Assembly: GCA_013397865.1 (NCBI GenBank)
Contig: VZTI01001727.1
Location: 1,014,462 to 1,078,461 of the forward strand
Direction of reading: 5' to 3'
DNA from: Struthidea cinerea
Lineage: Eukaryota; Chordata; Aves; Passeriformes; Corcoracidae
DNA length: 64,000 nt
Positions within the stretch are counted from its first letter, which is position 1, and each line of letters starts with the position of its first letter. A model generated the notes under the pieces. The model was not told the origin of the DNA. It saw only the letters and a program-made list of their open reading frames with translations, and made no database searches. This document shows, piece by piece, positions 1 through 12,600 of the stretch. The position numbers were made by a program, and so were the translations under genes.

Positions 1-1047
1 AGAATAGCCTCTGTCTCATCTGTGTGTAAGTGCCTCATGTACTACTTGAAACCAAATATTATTTACTGAATAGTGACTTTTTCTTCTGAATGTTGGAGGG
101 GAATTTTATGCGAGAGAGGATTCTTTTGTAAGTCTAATTAAAAGAAAATCAGAAAGGACTTCAGAGTATTAACAGTATTGACTATAAACCTATTTCTCAT
201 CCTGTTACAGACAGCAACTTACATATCCACATTTCAGCAGACTAACTGAATCTATAAACAATATCTTCCGTTCTGGCAACAGATGGCATTCTGGCAGTCA
301 GTAAAAGCTGGAAGGGAACAAAATAACAGAGCGTTTCCACCAATCCCTTTTCCCTTTATTGGAAGCATCCTAAATATTTACTAATGATTAACAAGATAGA
401 TTTAACCATTTAAAAGTGTTGTATTGCTCCGTTGATTGTTTGGCAATGAATATGACAGGAGTTGTACCCAAGAATTGCCTAATTCTTGCAGCCCTGCTGG
501 GAGATCGTGCTGCACTTTTGTTTTTGGGGAAAAATGAGGCATATAGTAGTTAAAGACACTGTAATTACCACATAGCAAATCACAAACAGTCTGAAGTGAA
601 GATCAATGAAATGTCTTGCAAAATATAGTGTTAAGTGCCTTAGATTACATGGCTTGTTAAAGAATAAAATCTGTCTGATAATCATCACAGGTTATAGAGA
701 GCTGACAGCTGTTACAGAAGAAAGTGTTTGTTCCAATTCCATTAGAGGATTATAATATTTATTTAGAATCTTAGCAAATATTCAGCAGATCTGATTTAAG
801 GTGAAATTATTCATAAAATTTATTATTTTTTAAGATTCTGTCTTCCATTCAGCTGCCTGTACAAGCCATAGAATTTCTTGTCTTATCTTTTAGAATGAAA
901 TACTCAATTGACACAAAAACATTTGTCTCAAAAATGCAAATAGGATTCATGGTGTATCCAAGTGTGTTGTGGTTTATCATCCTCAGAAGCTTCCAGTTCT
1001 TCGGTGCTTTTGTCTGTTACATTGTAATCTCATACCAAGCATTTATT

Positions 1048-1142
1048 TGACATAGGTTGTTCCAGACAGTTGTCAAATTAGCTTATTTCAGGAATTATAT
1101 CACTTCAATGATTGCTTTTCAGACCTGGAACAACCTTTGTTA
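1048..1142. repeat. Inverted repeat, 18-bp arms with 59-base spacer
   Basis: The arms 1048-1065 and 1125-1142 are reverse complements at 16 of 18 positions, with a perfect 12-base core (AGGTTGTTCCAG against CTGGAACAACCT). The spacer shows no obvious further pairing. It could be a remnant of a short DNA transposon or chance. Confidence 0.6.
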
Positions 1143-2639
1143 GTCTTGCCTGATTCTTTTGTACAGCATCTCCTTTAAATTTTAGTTGTTAGAATTAGAA
1201 TTTTGGGAATGGCCTCTGCAGCAGCAAAGCCCAGTAGATCTATCTGTTACTGTGCCTGCCTTCATATAGATCCAGCTTCTGTTGTTAAATTTGTTACAGT
1301 TTTGTTTGAGGCACCATCTTACCCATTGACCAAGTAGCTCTTTCTCTTGTTCATGTCCTGCGTTGTTCTAGGATGTGCTACAGAGGTTCAGGTTGCTCCA
1401 TGGCTAATGCTTTCAAAATCGTGATTGGGATGATCAGATAAAAGAGATCTGGAACTGTTTCATTTTTTTAGCTGCTGTTTTAATTCTTCCCTTCTTGTAG
1501 TTGGAATATAAAGTATTATTGTGAATACATCATCCAGAAATATCTGTCAGCTCTGATTTTTTTCCCCTGTATCTCTACCATCATTGCTATTAATACAGCA
1601 GTGCTTAAAGATGGAGCAGAGCTGGAGCACCACTGCACTGTGCACAAGATAAACGCAAACCATCGTTTTTTGCAGTTTGCAGTCAGGGTGGTAAGAGGTA
1701 TAGCAGAAGGGTAGAAAATGGGGAGAAAAAGGCAAATTAGTAGTAATAACAATAATAATGAACAAGTGATCTTAATTAGTAAACATAGCTCAGATGCTTA
1801 CCCTTTATAAAAGGCATTCCTACAGCCAGGAGCTCTCTTCCTCATTGCTGACCTGCTTAAAGGATGCTGCTTCACTTGTTGTGCCCCAGCACAGCTTCTG
1901 GGTGCTGCCATGGAGGATTTAGGTGCTGTGATGCTACAGGATGTTCATTTCCACCTATCCATGATCCTAAGGCAATATAAAATTGGGGTAAAGTGTTGAA
2001 GTAAACTAGCCCTGAGATACCAGATGAAGCAGGTCTCTTTGGCCACCCTCCACAAAGTTTAGCCTGCCAGAAGTTATGAAAATGGAAAAAATGAGATGGA
2101 AATGATGTGGTTTTCATCAACACAGAAAAAACTGACTCTTTCTGTAAACAGAAAAAGGATCCCAAAGGTATACCTGTGGGCAATCCTTTAAAATTTATAT
2201 TGTCGCTTTTCAAAGTATTTTTAATCATCTCTTGGTCTTTATTTCTTTTGTTTAAAAATACCGTTGTTCATACTGAGGCTGAGAAAGTGAAGATAGTCAT
2301 GATTTAAGGATATTCCTATTGCAGCATGGAAGCAAAACTCAGCAGAGTTAACTTGGACCGTATAATCTGACATTAAATCACAAACACTTTGTACATTGTA
2401 GAAGCAATCCCAGCAATGCAGAATAGAGCAGTTTTATGTTTTTCAATGTTTGTGAATTTCTTTTCTCACAAATTTGAAGAGTTGAACTAGTGGCTGAGCT
2501 TTTAGAATTAAGACAAATGATCAAAACATAAACCCAGCAAAATTACATAACAGGAAGGAGAAATTATTTTTAAAGGCCAGGAGAAAGGAAGTAAAAGGAG
2601 CTACAGGTATGAGAAGTGTTGTGACATACAACAATTATT

Positions 2640-3620
2640 TTTCTTGCTTGTTGGAAGGGACCTACAATGTTCATCTAGTCCAACTGCCTGACAAAGCATG
2701 AGAAAACAGAAGGAAATGTTATTTGCAAAAGCGAATGAGCTTCTAAAGCCTGTCATGATCATGCACTTTGTGTAGCTCTCATTTTTGAGCCTTTTTCTGG
2801 TACCCTTCTAATTCATCAACACTGGTATTGTACCACTGGTCAGCAACGCTGGAAGCCATATTCCAGTATCAGTATAAACAGGGATGTGTGAAAACTATTT
2901 CTTACTTTCCATATCCCTTTTTTGATATAAGCACAGCAATACAATAAAACGTCATATTTCTTATTCACTGTGACCATTTTGTCACTATTCATTTTGTCAC
3001 TATTTTCCAGTGTGTTGTTTCCCTGTATTTCACTGCAGACTGAACAGCTTGTTATTTCATGTGTAACTTTACATTCAGTTGTATTAAAATGTCTCTTTGA
3101 GTTAATGAACTTTACCAAATACTCCATACTGCTTTTTATAACTTTATGTCTTCATTATTTAATTCCCCTCAATCCTGATTCCATCAGCAAATGTTATCAC
3201 CAGTAATCTTATCTTTATTTCTCAAGTCCGCTGAAGTTTTTGTTCATGTCAAACTTGGTAATGATGGCTAAAAATGGTGCTAGTAATGAATCATAAATCC
3301 CAGAAAAACTAGGTTTGAATTTCGTATTGTTTAACATTTGCTTTTAAATTGTTCTTATTTGTGTTTTATAATGCCTTTCAAAAATTGGAACATTTTCATA
3401 GTTATGTTTGTCAGCTAAGCTGGTAACCTCATCAAAAAGTGAAACCATATTTCTTTGCCTGGATGTGATTCTCAGCAAAACCATGTCAACTTATTATTTA
3501 TCAGTTTATTTTTATTAGCTTTTCCATTATTTTTTCCGAGACACTTCAGTTTGGGTTTTCAGCATGGATGCAAGAGCAACACTCAGCTAGCTTCTCTAAG
3601 ATTCCAAGATTCAATTAGAA
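2640..3620 (-). mobile_element. Old CR1/L3-type LINE 3' region, antisense
   Basis: The segment opens with the word TTGGAAGGGACCTACAATG, continues TCATCTAGTCCAACTGCCTG, and later has GAGCCTTTTTCTGGTACCC. Around 3415-3500 it resembles the conserved part of old CR1/L3 elements (a stretch ending ACCATGTCAACTTA). These are landmarks of the antisense strand of CR1-family 3' ends. Heavy divergence makes the borders approximate, and the region may be two fragments side by side. Confidence 0.55.
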
Positions 3621-6384
3621 ATTAATATGCTGAGACCCAATATCTCTCCAACTCTTTTGGAACCCATGGCCACATTATGCAGATTCCCTTATGTAAAAAG
3701 AAAAAAACCAATCATTATTTTTCGGCTGGCACTTTGCACTTACTGAAAGAATCAAAAAGCATTTTTATCTGACTGGAGGGAGATATCCTATTTCCTTCTT
3801 AGTAGAGAAGAAATAATGAATGTTTCGGACATCTTTGCTTTGGTGGTAACTGTTTTATTGTCTTTTAGGTAGATACTGCTATTCTTATTAGAGCTTCTTT
3901 TGTCAAAAAAGTAAACTTGTCTAGTGAATACAGATTTTTTTTTCCTCACTTTTTATGTTTGTTGCATGTTGTTTTTCTAATTGTCCCTATCAACAGCTGT
4001 CTTTAAAAACATCTAAACAAGCTTTTTGTTCAAAAATACCTTTTAAAATATAGTAAATAAGACTAAAAACCTGATTTTTATTTTCCTAACAAACTTTTAA
4101 AATAAATGCTCAATTTTTACTCGAAAAACTCTGTTTGGGAAAAGATCAAATAGAAATACAAACATTTGTGATTTATTTACTTTTTTAGACCTTAGCAGTT
4201 GACTATAGTCACTGGTCCTGTGCACCTTCCAATTTGCCGTTTGGTTATAAATTCATCTTTATGTTTTATGCTAAGATTAAACTAGTGATCGTCACTGCTA
4301 AATGCAGTAAGAGAGAAATTATCATCTGTAGCTTCTGAAATCATAAATAAATTACCATAGAGTGCCAGGAATCCTACAGAATGTGTGTGTCCATAAATAC
4401 TGGAGTAGTTTTCTATTTTCTTCTACACTACAGTGAAATGCATAATGAAGGTTGACTTGTTGATCTGTAACAAAATGAAGCAAAAAGGTTCACTCCCCTG
4501 GGCGTTTTTCATTATCACAGTGATCCATCCATACGTGTCCTAGGATTTGAGATTCTGAACACTGCAAAACAGAGAAACCCTATTCATTTTTATTAACCAT
4601 TTTTCACTACTAGACCAGATAATACACTTGATTTTTTCACTGCATATCAGCATTTTGAATTTAGATTGATCTTAGAAACTGGGCATGAACATTTGTTCAT
4701 ATGTTTTTATATAGTTTATATATAGTAGAACTACTTAACGTAGAGTAGAATTCTCCTATTTTCAGAAAATGTAATTGCCATCTGTTTAAAGACAAAACCA
4801 TAATAATTCCTATGCTGAGATGTTACAATTTTTGCGTGCCATTTAACTTAATAAATTCAGAGCAGTTTAAAAAAGCAGAGGATCAAATCCTCCCTTTCAT
4901 AGCTACATGTTTGCATTCATTGAAATACTTAACACAGTTCTGATTTTGTGAGCAAGGTACATTTTTTGCTTAGTTACTGGCCAGTGCTCTACACTTCACT
5001 GCATCTATATTCTGACAAACTGACTGCTATGTTTATGGTACCACAGGAGATAGAAGTTTTATATAATTTAATTCCAGCTCCAGAAGATGTCTTGGTGTCT
5101 AAATCTTCTGTGTAGTTGTGTATACTTATTGTTTCTATCAAAGTTTGTACATTTTCCTATGCTAAAATACCCTTAGAATAAGGTTTATCGTCTTCAGCAG
5201 CTACAGAGAAACAGAGGTTTGTAGCAGCCCAGGAAAATCAAGACTTGAATTATTTTGGACCCTGCTCGAGGTTCCCAAAGTGTGTCCCATGGAGAATGCC
5301 ATCTGAAAGTCATCTTTTTCTGATTGTGAAAACTCCACACCTCTTAAACATTCCTTCTGTAGAAAGGTGCAACAAAGGTGCCATTTCTCAGACACAAAAG
5401 ACTGAAATTATGTGTGAGTTGTGAATGGGGAGAAGTCCCTCACCATACATGTATTATGTAATATTTTTTATTTGGGTTTGTTTCAGTAGGGAGGGGTATA
5501 TAATTTATATATTCATTGGTACTCACAAGACATCCAGTTTTGGGGCTGTTGAGTAGATTAAAAGCTATCATTGGATATTTCTTCATGCAGATAGAACCCC
5601 AAAATGTTAAAATACTGTTGCAACTTGTTGAAAATCACTTGTCTCAATCTTTTATGCTGCCAAATTGAGAAGGTAGCATTTGTTAGTGTCACAAATATGC
5701 AGTGGTGGTAGTTAAGTTAGAGTTAGTTACTGCAAACTTTACTCTGAAAAGAGCCAACTAAGTTAATAATTATATTGAGAATTTTTATTTTTAAGTCCCT
5801 AAGATTTTATTAAAATACACTGTAGTAATGCTCAAGTCATCAAAGATTTTAATACTTTTAAAGGGACAGCTGTTAAGATGTCTGTGCTTAAAATCTCTTT
5901 TGTCCTTGTTTCCAGTACTTGTATGTCATTCAGACACATCTGAGCAAATGAACTCTTTTTGTATTTGTTTAAAAATATTCATATTATTAGCAAACTGCTT
6001 TGTTATCATGGTGAGTTTAGTACAGCATACACATACCTGGTATTTGCTTGTGTTAAAAGGCATGAGACTGTATTTGTAAAGGGTATGTTTTGCTTAGTAC
6101 CAGATACTGATTTTGCTCATGAATAGTAGGGGATTGGATCTTAAAAAAACCACAAAGGTTCATTTTCATAATTCTCTACATTGCCAGGCTTTACAGATGC
6201 CTAGCTTTGTAAACACCTGATTGAACAAAAATAGTCAGTACTGGTACCAAGTATTTCATTTTAGCCTGGTCTTAAGACACTATGTCACTTGCATCAAAAT
6301 TTTTGTATCCGCGCAAGGGGATTAAGTAACCGTAAATATTTGGTACAGAAAATACCACTTGAATATTTTTCTTTGATCTTGCAG

Positions 6385-6668
6385 CGTTCCTGTTCCAGTA
6401 GTCAGTCTAGAGAAAATTCCTAACTTAGTGAAGGCAGATGGTGCCAATGTTAAAATGAATTCTGCAACCACTACCACCATCACCTCCTCCTCAGCTTCTT
6501 CATCCAGCATAACTGCTCCAACTTTGGTTAAATCTGGTTTGACATCCAAGTCAGTGCCACCATCACCAGAAAAGATTCTGAACGGCAAAGGAATTGTAGC
6601 TCCATCAATAGACAAGAAACACCAAAATGGCACTAAAAGCAGTAACAAGCCTTACAAAAGACTTTCAG
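6385..6668 (+). CDS. ATXN7L1: ATXN7L1 coding exon a
   Basis: The acceptor is ttgcag before 6385 and the donor is gtgagt at 6669. The exon starts with the last base of a split codon and encodes VPVPVVSLEKIPNLVKADG, then a Thr/Ser-rich stretch and NGTKSSNKPYKRLS. This is the linker between the N-terminal zinc finger (outside the window) and the SCA7 domain. It ends with one base of the Glu codon completed in the next exon. Confidence 0.94.
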
Positions 6669-9600
6669 GTGAGTGATGTTGTAGTTCACCTTTTGCAGTA
6701 GTCTGTCTTTCTTTGTTAATGCTTCTACAGCTCATAATGCAGCTAATAAAATGCTGGGTTTGGTTGGATTTTTTTGCTGTAAGATGCCGGTTTGCATGTA
6801 CGAAAATGAAAGCTTTCACACTCTTAGCGTGAGTAAAGTATTTTCAAAATACACATTCTGTTTAGCTTGAAATTACTGGTCACCAGGCCAAATACAAATT
6901 TTTAAGGAAGTTAAATTCATTAAAACAGAAAGGCAGTAGACTTCTTCAAGCCATTATGGGATTTGGGTTTGTTTACAACAAAAGAAAATGTGCCTTGGTT
7001 GGAGGATTTTGGTTTGGTCATGATCAGGTTGAACAGGTTTAAGACATTGGTTTATCCTCCAAGTCATGATTTTTTAAATAATCTTTTTTAGGGGTTTTTT
7101 TTTGTTTTTTTTTTTTTGTTTTAGATACAAGAAAATTCTTAAGGAGATACGGGAAATGCTGGAGAAGTGTTAAAAGTCATAATTGCCCTTCACCCCTCTC
7201 CCCCTGCAACTCACATATGAGTGGCAATGTTCCTAGCATGAAGATGTTGATCTTTCTCAGGAAGACAGAACAGTGGAGTTGAGGAAATGGCATTAAATGG
7301 GAAATGCCCTGGATGGCCTTAGGCAGTGTAGTTTTGAGAATGCAGGTCCCTCTCTAAACCTGCCACCAAAGCACAGAATGCCACATTGTGGGGGGCAGAG
7401 GCTCCATTAGAAAGGTTGCCATCCACTGGGAGGAAGAATTATTTTCTGTGGAGTTCCCCAGAGGTGACCCATGCCAGCTGTTGCGCAGCGAGGAGAGAAT
7501 TTGCCCCCGAAAGCTGCAAACAGATTTTTGCTCTGAATGAAAGGAAACAAAGTGTTTTGAGGGATTTTATTTTATGGTTTTTTAAAAGCAAAAATAACTG
7601 ACTCAAGTTTACGGCTGCAGAAGCTGTGCAGGGTCTATTCATCAGCTGGCAGTACTTTGTGACTCGGGCAAGCACTTCTTGTGTGTACTGAAAGGCTAAT
7701 TTTGCTAATGGCAGCATGATCCGCATTAGATCGTCACTTTGGCACAAAGTTAGTTCACATGATTTCTAAATGTGCACTAGTTATGAACTGGTATAAGTTG
7801 TACAAGATAAATGTGTTCATTTCCAGTTAATGAGTGTGTTCTATTTTTTGCCCGAATATCAGGTTTATTTTTTTCTTTTTCTCAAATTTGGCAGTTAGCC
7901 TGTGGTACTGCTACCTTGGCTGGATTTCAGACCAGTGTGAGGTGTTTGCTAGGGCTGTGTGGGGCATGGAACAATGCCATTGCCTGAAAGGATTCAGTGC
8001 ACTGATTGCTTTTTTAACTAGTTAAGGTGGCATATAGGAAAACAGTACTGTTGTTCATTTATAGCTTTTCACAAAATGAAAATTCTTACAAGAAAGTAGC
8101 TTAAGATTAGATTTTAACCCTTACATTTCACTTTTTAAGATCCAATATATTATTCTAATAAAAACTCTCTTTATTTTACAGTTAATTTAGAATATTGCTT
8201 CCATTTAACCTAATATTTCCTGTAATGGTTTAGATGCTTAATTTAGCTAATCAATTCAGAATTCCTCCTTGAGCAATTGAAACTGTTAGTGGTTTTCCTC
8301 ATGTCACCACTTACCACTGCAGGGCTGCAGGTAATACTTGTATATTTTTGTACAAGTGCTTGCAGAAATGTGTTCATAAAGGAGAATCAGTTCTGTAGGG
8401 CCTTCCTTCAGACTGCTGTCTCTTTCTGGGAAGGTGACTCTGGCACCGTTCTTTCTCTAAGCTCTGACTTGCAGTGTCTTCCAGGCTAGGGAACATAGTG
8501 GAAATCTCTGCACAGGACTGATTGAGCGCCTGGATAGGCATGTGCTTACTTTTATATGGTTAACAAATACACAGAACTGAGACCTTTTTTTACAGCTCCT
8601 CTGTCATGATCAGATTTGTGATCTGTTCAGTCTTGCTTCCGTTGCCTTGAGTATTGATGCAGCAACACAGTAATTTAGGGATGATGCAAATCGTAAAAGT
8701 CCTGAGAGCACTGGAGATGAATTGCCTGTAGACTGTGTGTCACTATGATGGATTCCTCTCCATTATTATAGAGGACTGTGCAAAGGCTGAGAAAAAGATC
8801 TTGGAAGGTCAATGAGATGATTATTTGAGATATCCCATAATGTCATTCATTTCACATGAAAAGGATGAAACTGCAGCTAAGGGGTTTAGGTTCCCCTCAG
8901 TCCGCTGCCCTGGAGCTGTACAGATGTTAATTTTTGAAGCTCCATAATAAATTTGGCCAGTTTGTATCTGTTTCCTTCCCTTTTTAGCAACCTCTACTCT
9001 CTCTCACACCATTTCCCTGACTGTGATTGAAGTTTGTTTTTTTTCTTTGCTGAGAGCTAGTGGTTGTTTGGGCAATGAATGAACCTGCCCTCTTCAGGAG
9101 CACTGTCCTTGTTGAGAGAGAGGAAACAGCTTGCGGAACCACAAAAGACAGTCTGTAGCTGCCCAGCATAAGTGGATCAGTGTTTCCTAGTAGCAAACTG
9201 CAAAAAAATTATTTTTTTCCCTAAATCTTCCGTAGTTCTTGTTCTCTTTGGGATGACGTTAAAGAACGCAAATGCCCAGCTTACACCGAGAAAACCTGTT
9301 GTGTTGAAAACAGGTGTTTGTCACAGTTCAGTTTTGGCCCTTGCTCTTCTCTAGGTGAGGTTATAACAAATGCTCTTCACTTTGTCCACTGAACATGAAG
9401 AAGTGAACTCCATTCCAGAGAAACAGCTTTCTCAAGGTGTGCCTGTGCACAGGGGTCTGGGGGCTGCCACACTCCACGTTTCCTAACACAGTAGTCAGAA
9501 GCTGGATTTTGTTATTGATAAGAAGGTGGTAAGTTTTATGTAGTGTGGTGCCCAAACCAGGCATGTCTGTAGCTCACAATTAGATGTTCGTGAATTCTCT

Positions 9601-12600
9601 GGAACAGCCACACATGCTTCAGCCAGGAGAAGTGGTTCCCTGTTTGCTCAGTATTTTCTGTTTCTCAGAGAAAGCATGTTATTTTGTTGTTCAGTCAATG
9701 GCAGAGGCTTCCACTCTTTCCTCTTATAATTCCTTATGTTGATTTTATCTGTATATGTTTTCTTAATAACTGGCTTTGCTATAATCAGTCTTGGAAGTCT
9801 TAGTTGGTTGGGCCTCTTACTGACAAGTACCAATCTGGAGCACTTTTGATTTTTGATGCTTCCCTGTTGGTCCAAAGCAGTCCTTGCTTGGTCCATAGCC
9901 TTATAATTGCCCTCAGGACTTTTCATTTGAAGGCATATTTATTAGTCCATATTGTCCCTTTAGTGTGTTTTTTTTAATTTGCATTGAAGGTTTTTGGTGG
10001 GTGATTCAGGAAACTGTAATAGGAACAGCTTACGCTCAAATTCCAGGAGTAACTAACTCCTTTAGTTTATGAACATGTATTTTCATCTATTGAGTAGAAA
10101 AAAATAGTTATTCTATTAAGTCATACACAGCTACTGTTGTGTTTCCGTTGTGTTGTAAATGCCAAAGAAACTACAACTGCTTATAACATATTTTAGTCCC
10201 TTTGCAGATTTCACCAAAAAAACTGTGCCAGCTGGTTTTTCCAAGCTCACTTTTTTGTATGGCTCTGCTAATAGGTTAATAATGTAACCATTTAATGTTT
10301 GCATAAGCATTTTAAGTCTACATAGCAAAATACATAAATACATACATACATACATAAATACATACTAGTAACTGTGAACTCTGGAGGACAGTTGCTGTCT
10401 AACATAAGCTACTTGTCCTTACTTTTCTTCTTCCAGCTGTTCTACTTGCTGTGATGCTGTCATAACATTGTTACACAGCTGTGAATCACTGTCTCCCTCT
10501 TAGCTCCCATTTGTTTGTTTATCAAGATTTTTTAAATCCTCTGATTAAATGTTGTATTTGAGTACAGGATGTTTATTATATCTGAATGTACCACCACTGT
10601 ATGGTTAAAATAGGATTTGGCAAACAGTTTATATTCCCTTATCAAACAAAAGAAAACCAGTCTGCCAATTACACCATAATTTGTCAAGGTGTGTGAAGGT
10701 AATGGAAGAGGGTTTTGATGGCATAAAATGAAAAGTGTATATCCATTGTTTTGTTACAGCTCTTAGTGCAAACCCTAAAATTACATTAACATAACCTAAA
10801 GGAGGTGATGCTATCTGTGGTATAGAAATAGTAAAATATTAATGAAATTAAATATGCACATATGGCATATTAAATATTAATGCCCTTCTAATGTTAATCA
10901 TGAGTAGAACTCATGTAAATGCCTTTTTTCATAATCTCTGCAAACTTTAAATTCCATCCCTCCTTTCACTTAGGGAAATAAAAACTAACATACATGTTAT
11001 TTTTATAAAGATTTAGGGAACGGATTGAGATAAATTGTATTTTTAAAATGCCACCAGTAATCGACCATGGGTTGTTCTCTAGAGTTTGTAAGTATGTCAG
11101 AGAAATGTTGTTTGAAGCACTTGTGATACCATTTGTGTCTTAGCCCAGCTCAGGAGTCAGATCTGCAAATGCCGTATTTCATGGCCTCGGAGGCAGCCTA
11201 TTTCCATGAAGTCTTTGGCTGAAATCCTACTCTAAATGGTTTTAATCATGCAAGGACAAAAAAATGCACAACTATATGAGTGATGCACACAGCATTGTTA
11301 TGGGATGCTGGGGTTGGGATCAGTGGTTCAGGTTGAGCCTGATGAAATTAAGTTCTAACAGGCAAAAATTGTAAGCTACTCTGGTTAAAACTTCTATAAT
11401 GATCTATTTTTTTCTCATTTCTCATTCTCCCATCAAACAGAAAGAGAATTTGACCCAAATAAACACTGTGGAGTACTGGATCCTGAAACAAAGAAACCTT
11501 GCACAAGATCGCTCACCTGCAAGGTATTTTTCTTAGAAGATAACATATCAGATGCTTTGTTATAGTTTAAATCCTACCACAGTAGTTTGAGAGGTCATAC
11601 CTGCTCCTGTCTTACAGACAATGGGTATGGTATTCAGGCGCTGTCTTCAGGTAATTCTTTTGTGTAATTCTGTTTCTTTGAATCAGAGCATCTGCATTAT
11701 TCCACTGATATTTCTAAAAAGATTTTTTTCTTGTCATTTTATTATGCAAAAAGCATTAATGTTTCATTTAGAAGCCCAAGTGTTATTTTAAATGCTCCTT
11801 TTTTGGTTCATCTGTTCAACAATGTTGAAGTATAGTCAGTTTTTTGTAAAAAAAAGAACATATTTTTGTATGATAAGTTACTTGGAGGCTGCCCTTGTGA
11901 TAGTAATAACTCCTGTGTCAAAAAGTAGCTGCAATGTGAGACATTTCTAATGAACATTTGTATGTGTATGTGCTGCCTGTCAGTAGAGATGATCAGCTAA
12001 ATTTGCTTTAAAATGTATTCATGTTTTTCAATCCAATGAAATCAGTTTTTCATTGTAAGTTAAAAGCTGCAATGATTTTCTTAATATCTTAAAATCACTG
12101 GAATTCTATTTTCCATCTTGGAAAAGGTAAGTCAATAGTCTCTATTGTATAAAAATTGTTTCAAAAAGTAATTTTAGCCTTGACGTTGGCATTTCTTAAG
12201 AATGACTATAAATTATCAAAGATAATGTGGAATAGCAGCTTTATTTCCATAACTGTGGCTAAAGTTGTTTGACGTAGGTTTTATCTTTTAGAGTAGTGGT
12301 GTATCAGAAGTGTAGAGGACTCATAAACAATGTCATGCACACACAAATGCTTTTTAACCACCCTATTTTTAGACTCATTCACTTAATCATCGACGAGCAG
12401 TTCCAGGCCGTAAAAAACAGTTTGACATCCTTCTAGCTGAACACAAAGCTCGATCCAGGGAAAAAGAAGTCGCAAAAGACAAAGAGCATCCACCATCTGT
12501 AAGGGAAAGCTATCAGAGCCAGCCCACACCAGCACAAGACTCTCTGTCAGGATCCTCAGTGAACTCTGGGCAAGAATCTAAAGTAACATCTCCTGCAAAA

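Larger units (their letters stand above)
1..6384 (+). other. ATXN7L1: ATXN7L1 intron (5' end outside window)
   Basis: No upstream ATXN7L1 exon was recognised here. The stretch holds an imperfect 18-bp inverted repeat (1048-1142) and an old CR1-type fragment (about 2640-3620). The remainder is AT-rich unique-looking sequence with only short chance reading frames. Confidence 0.75.
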
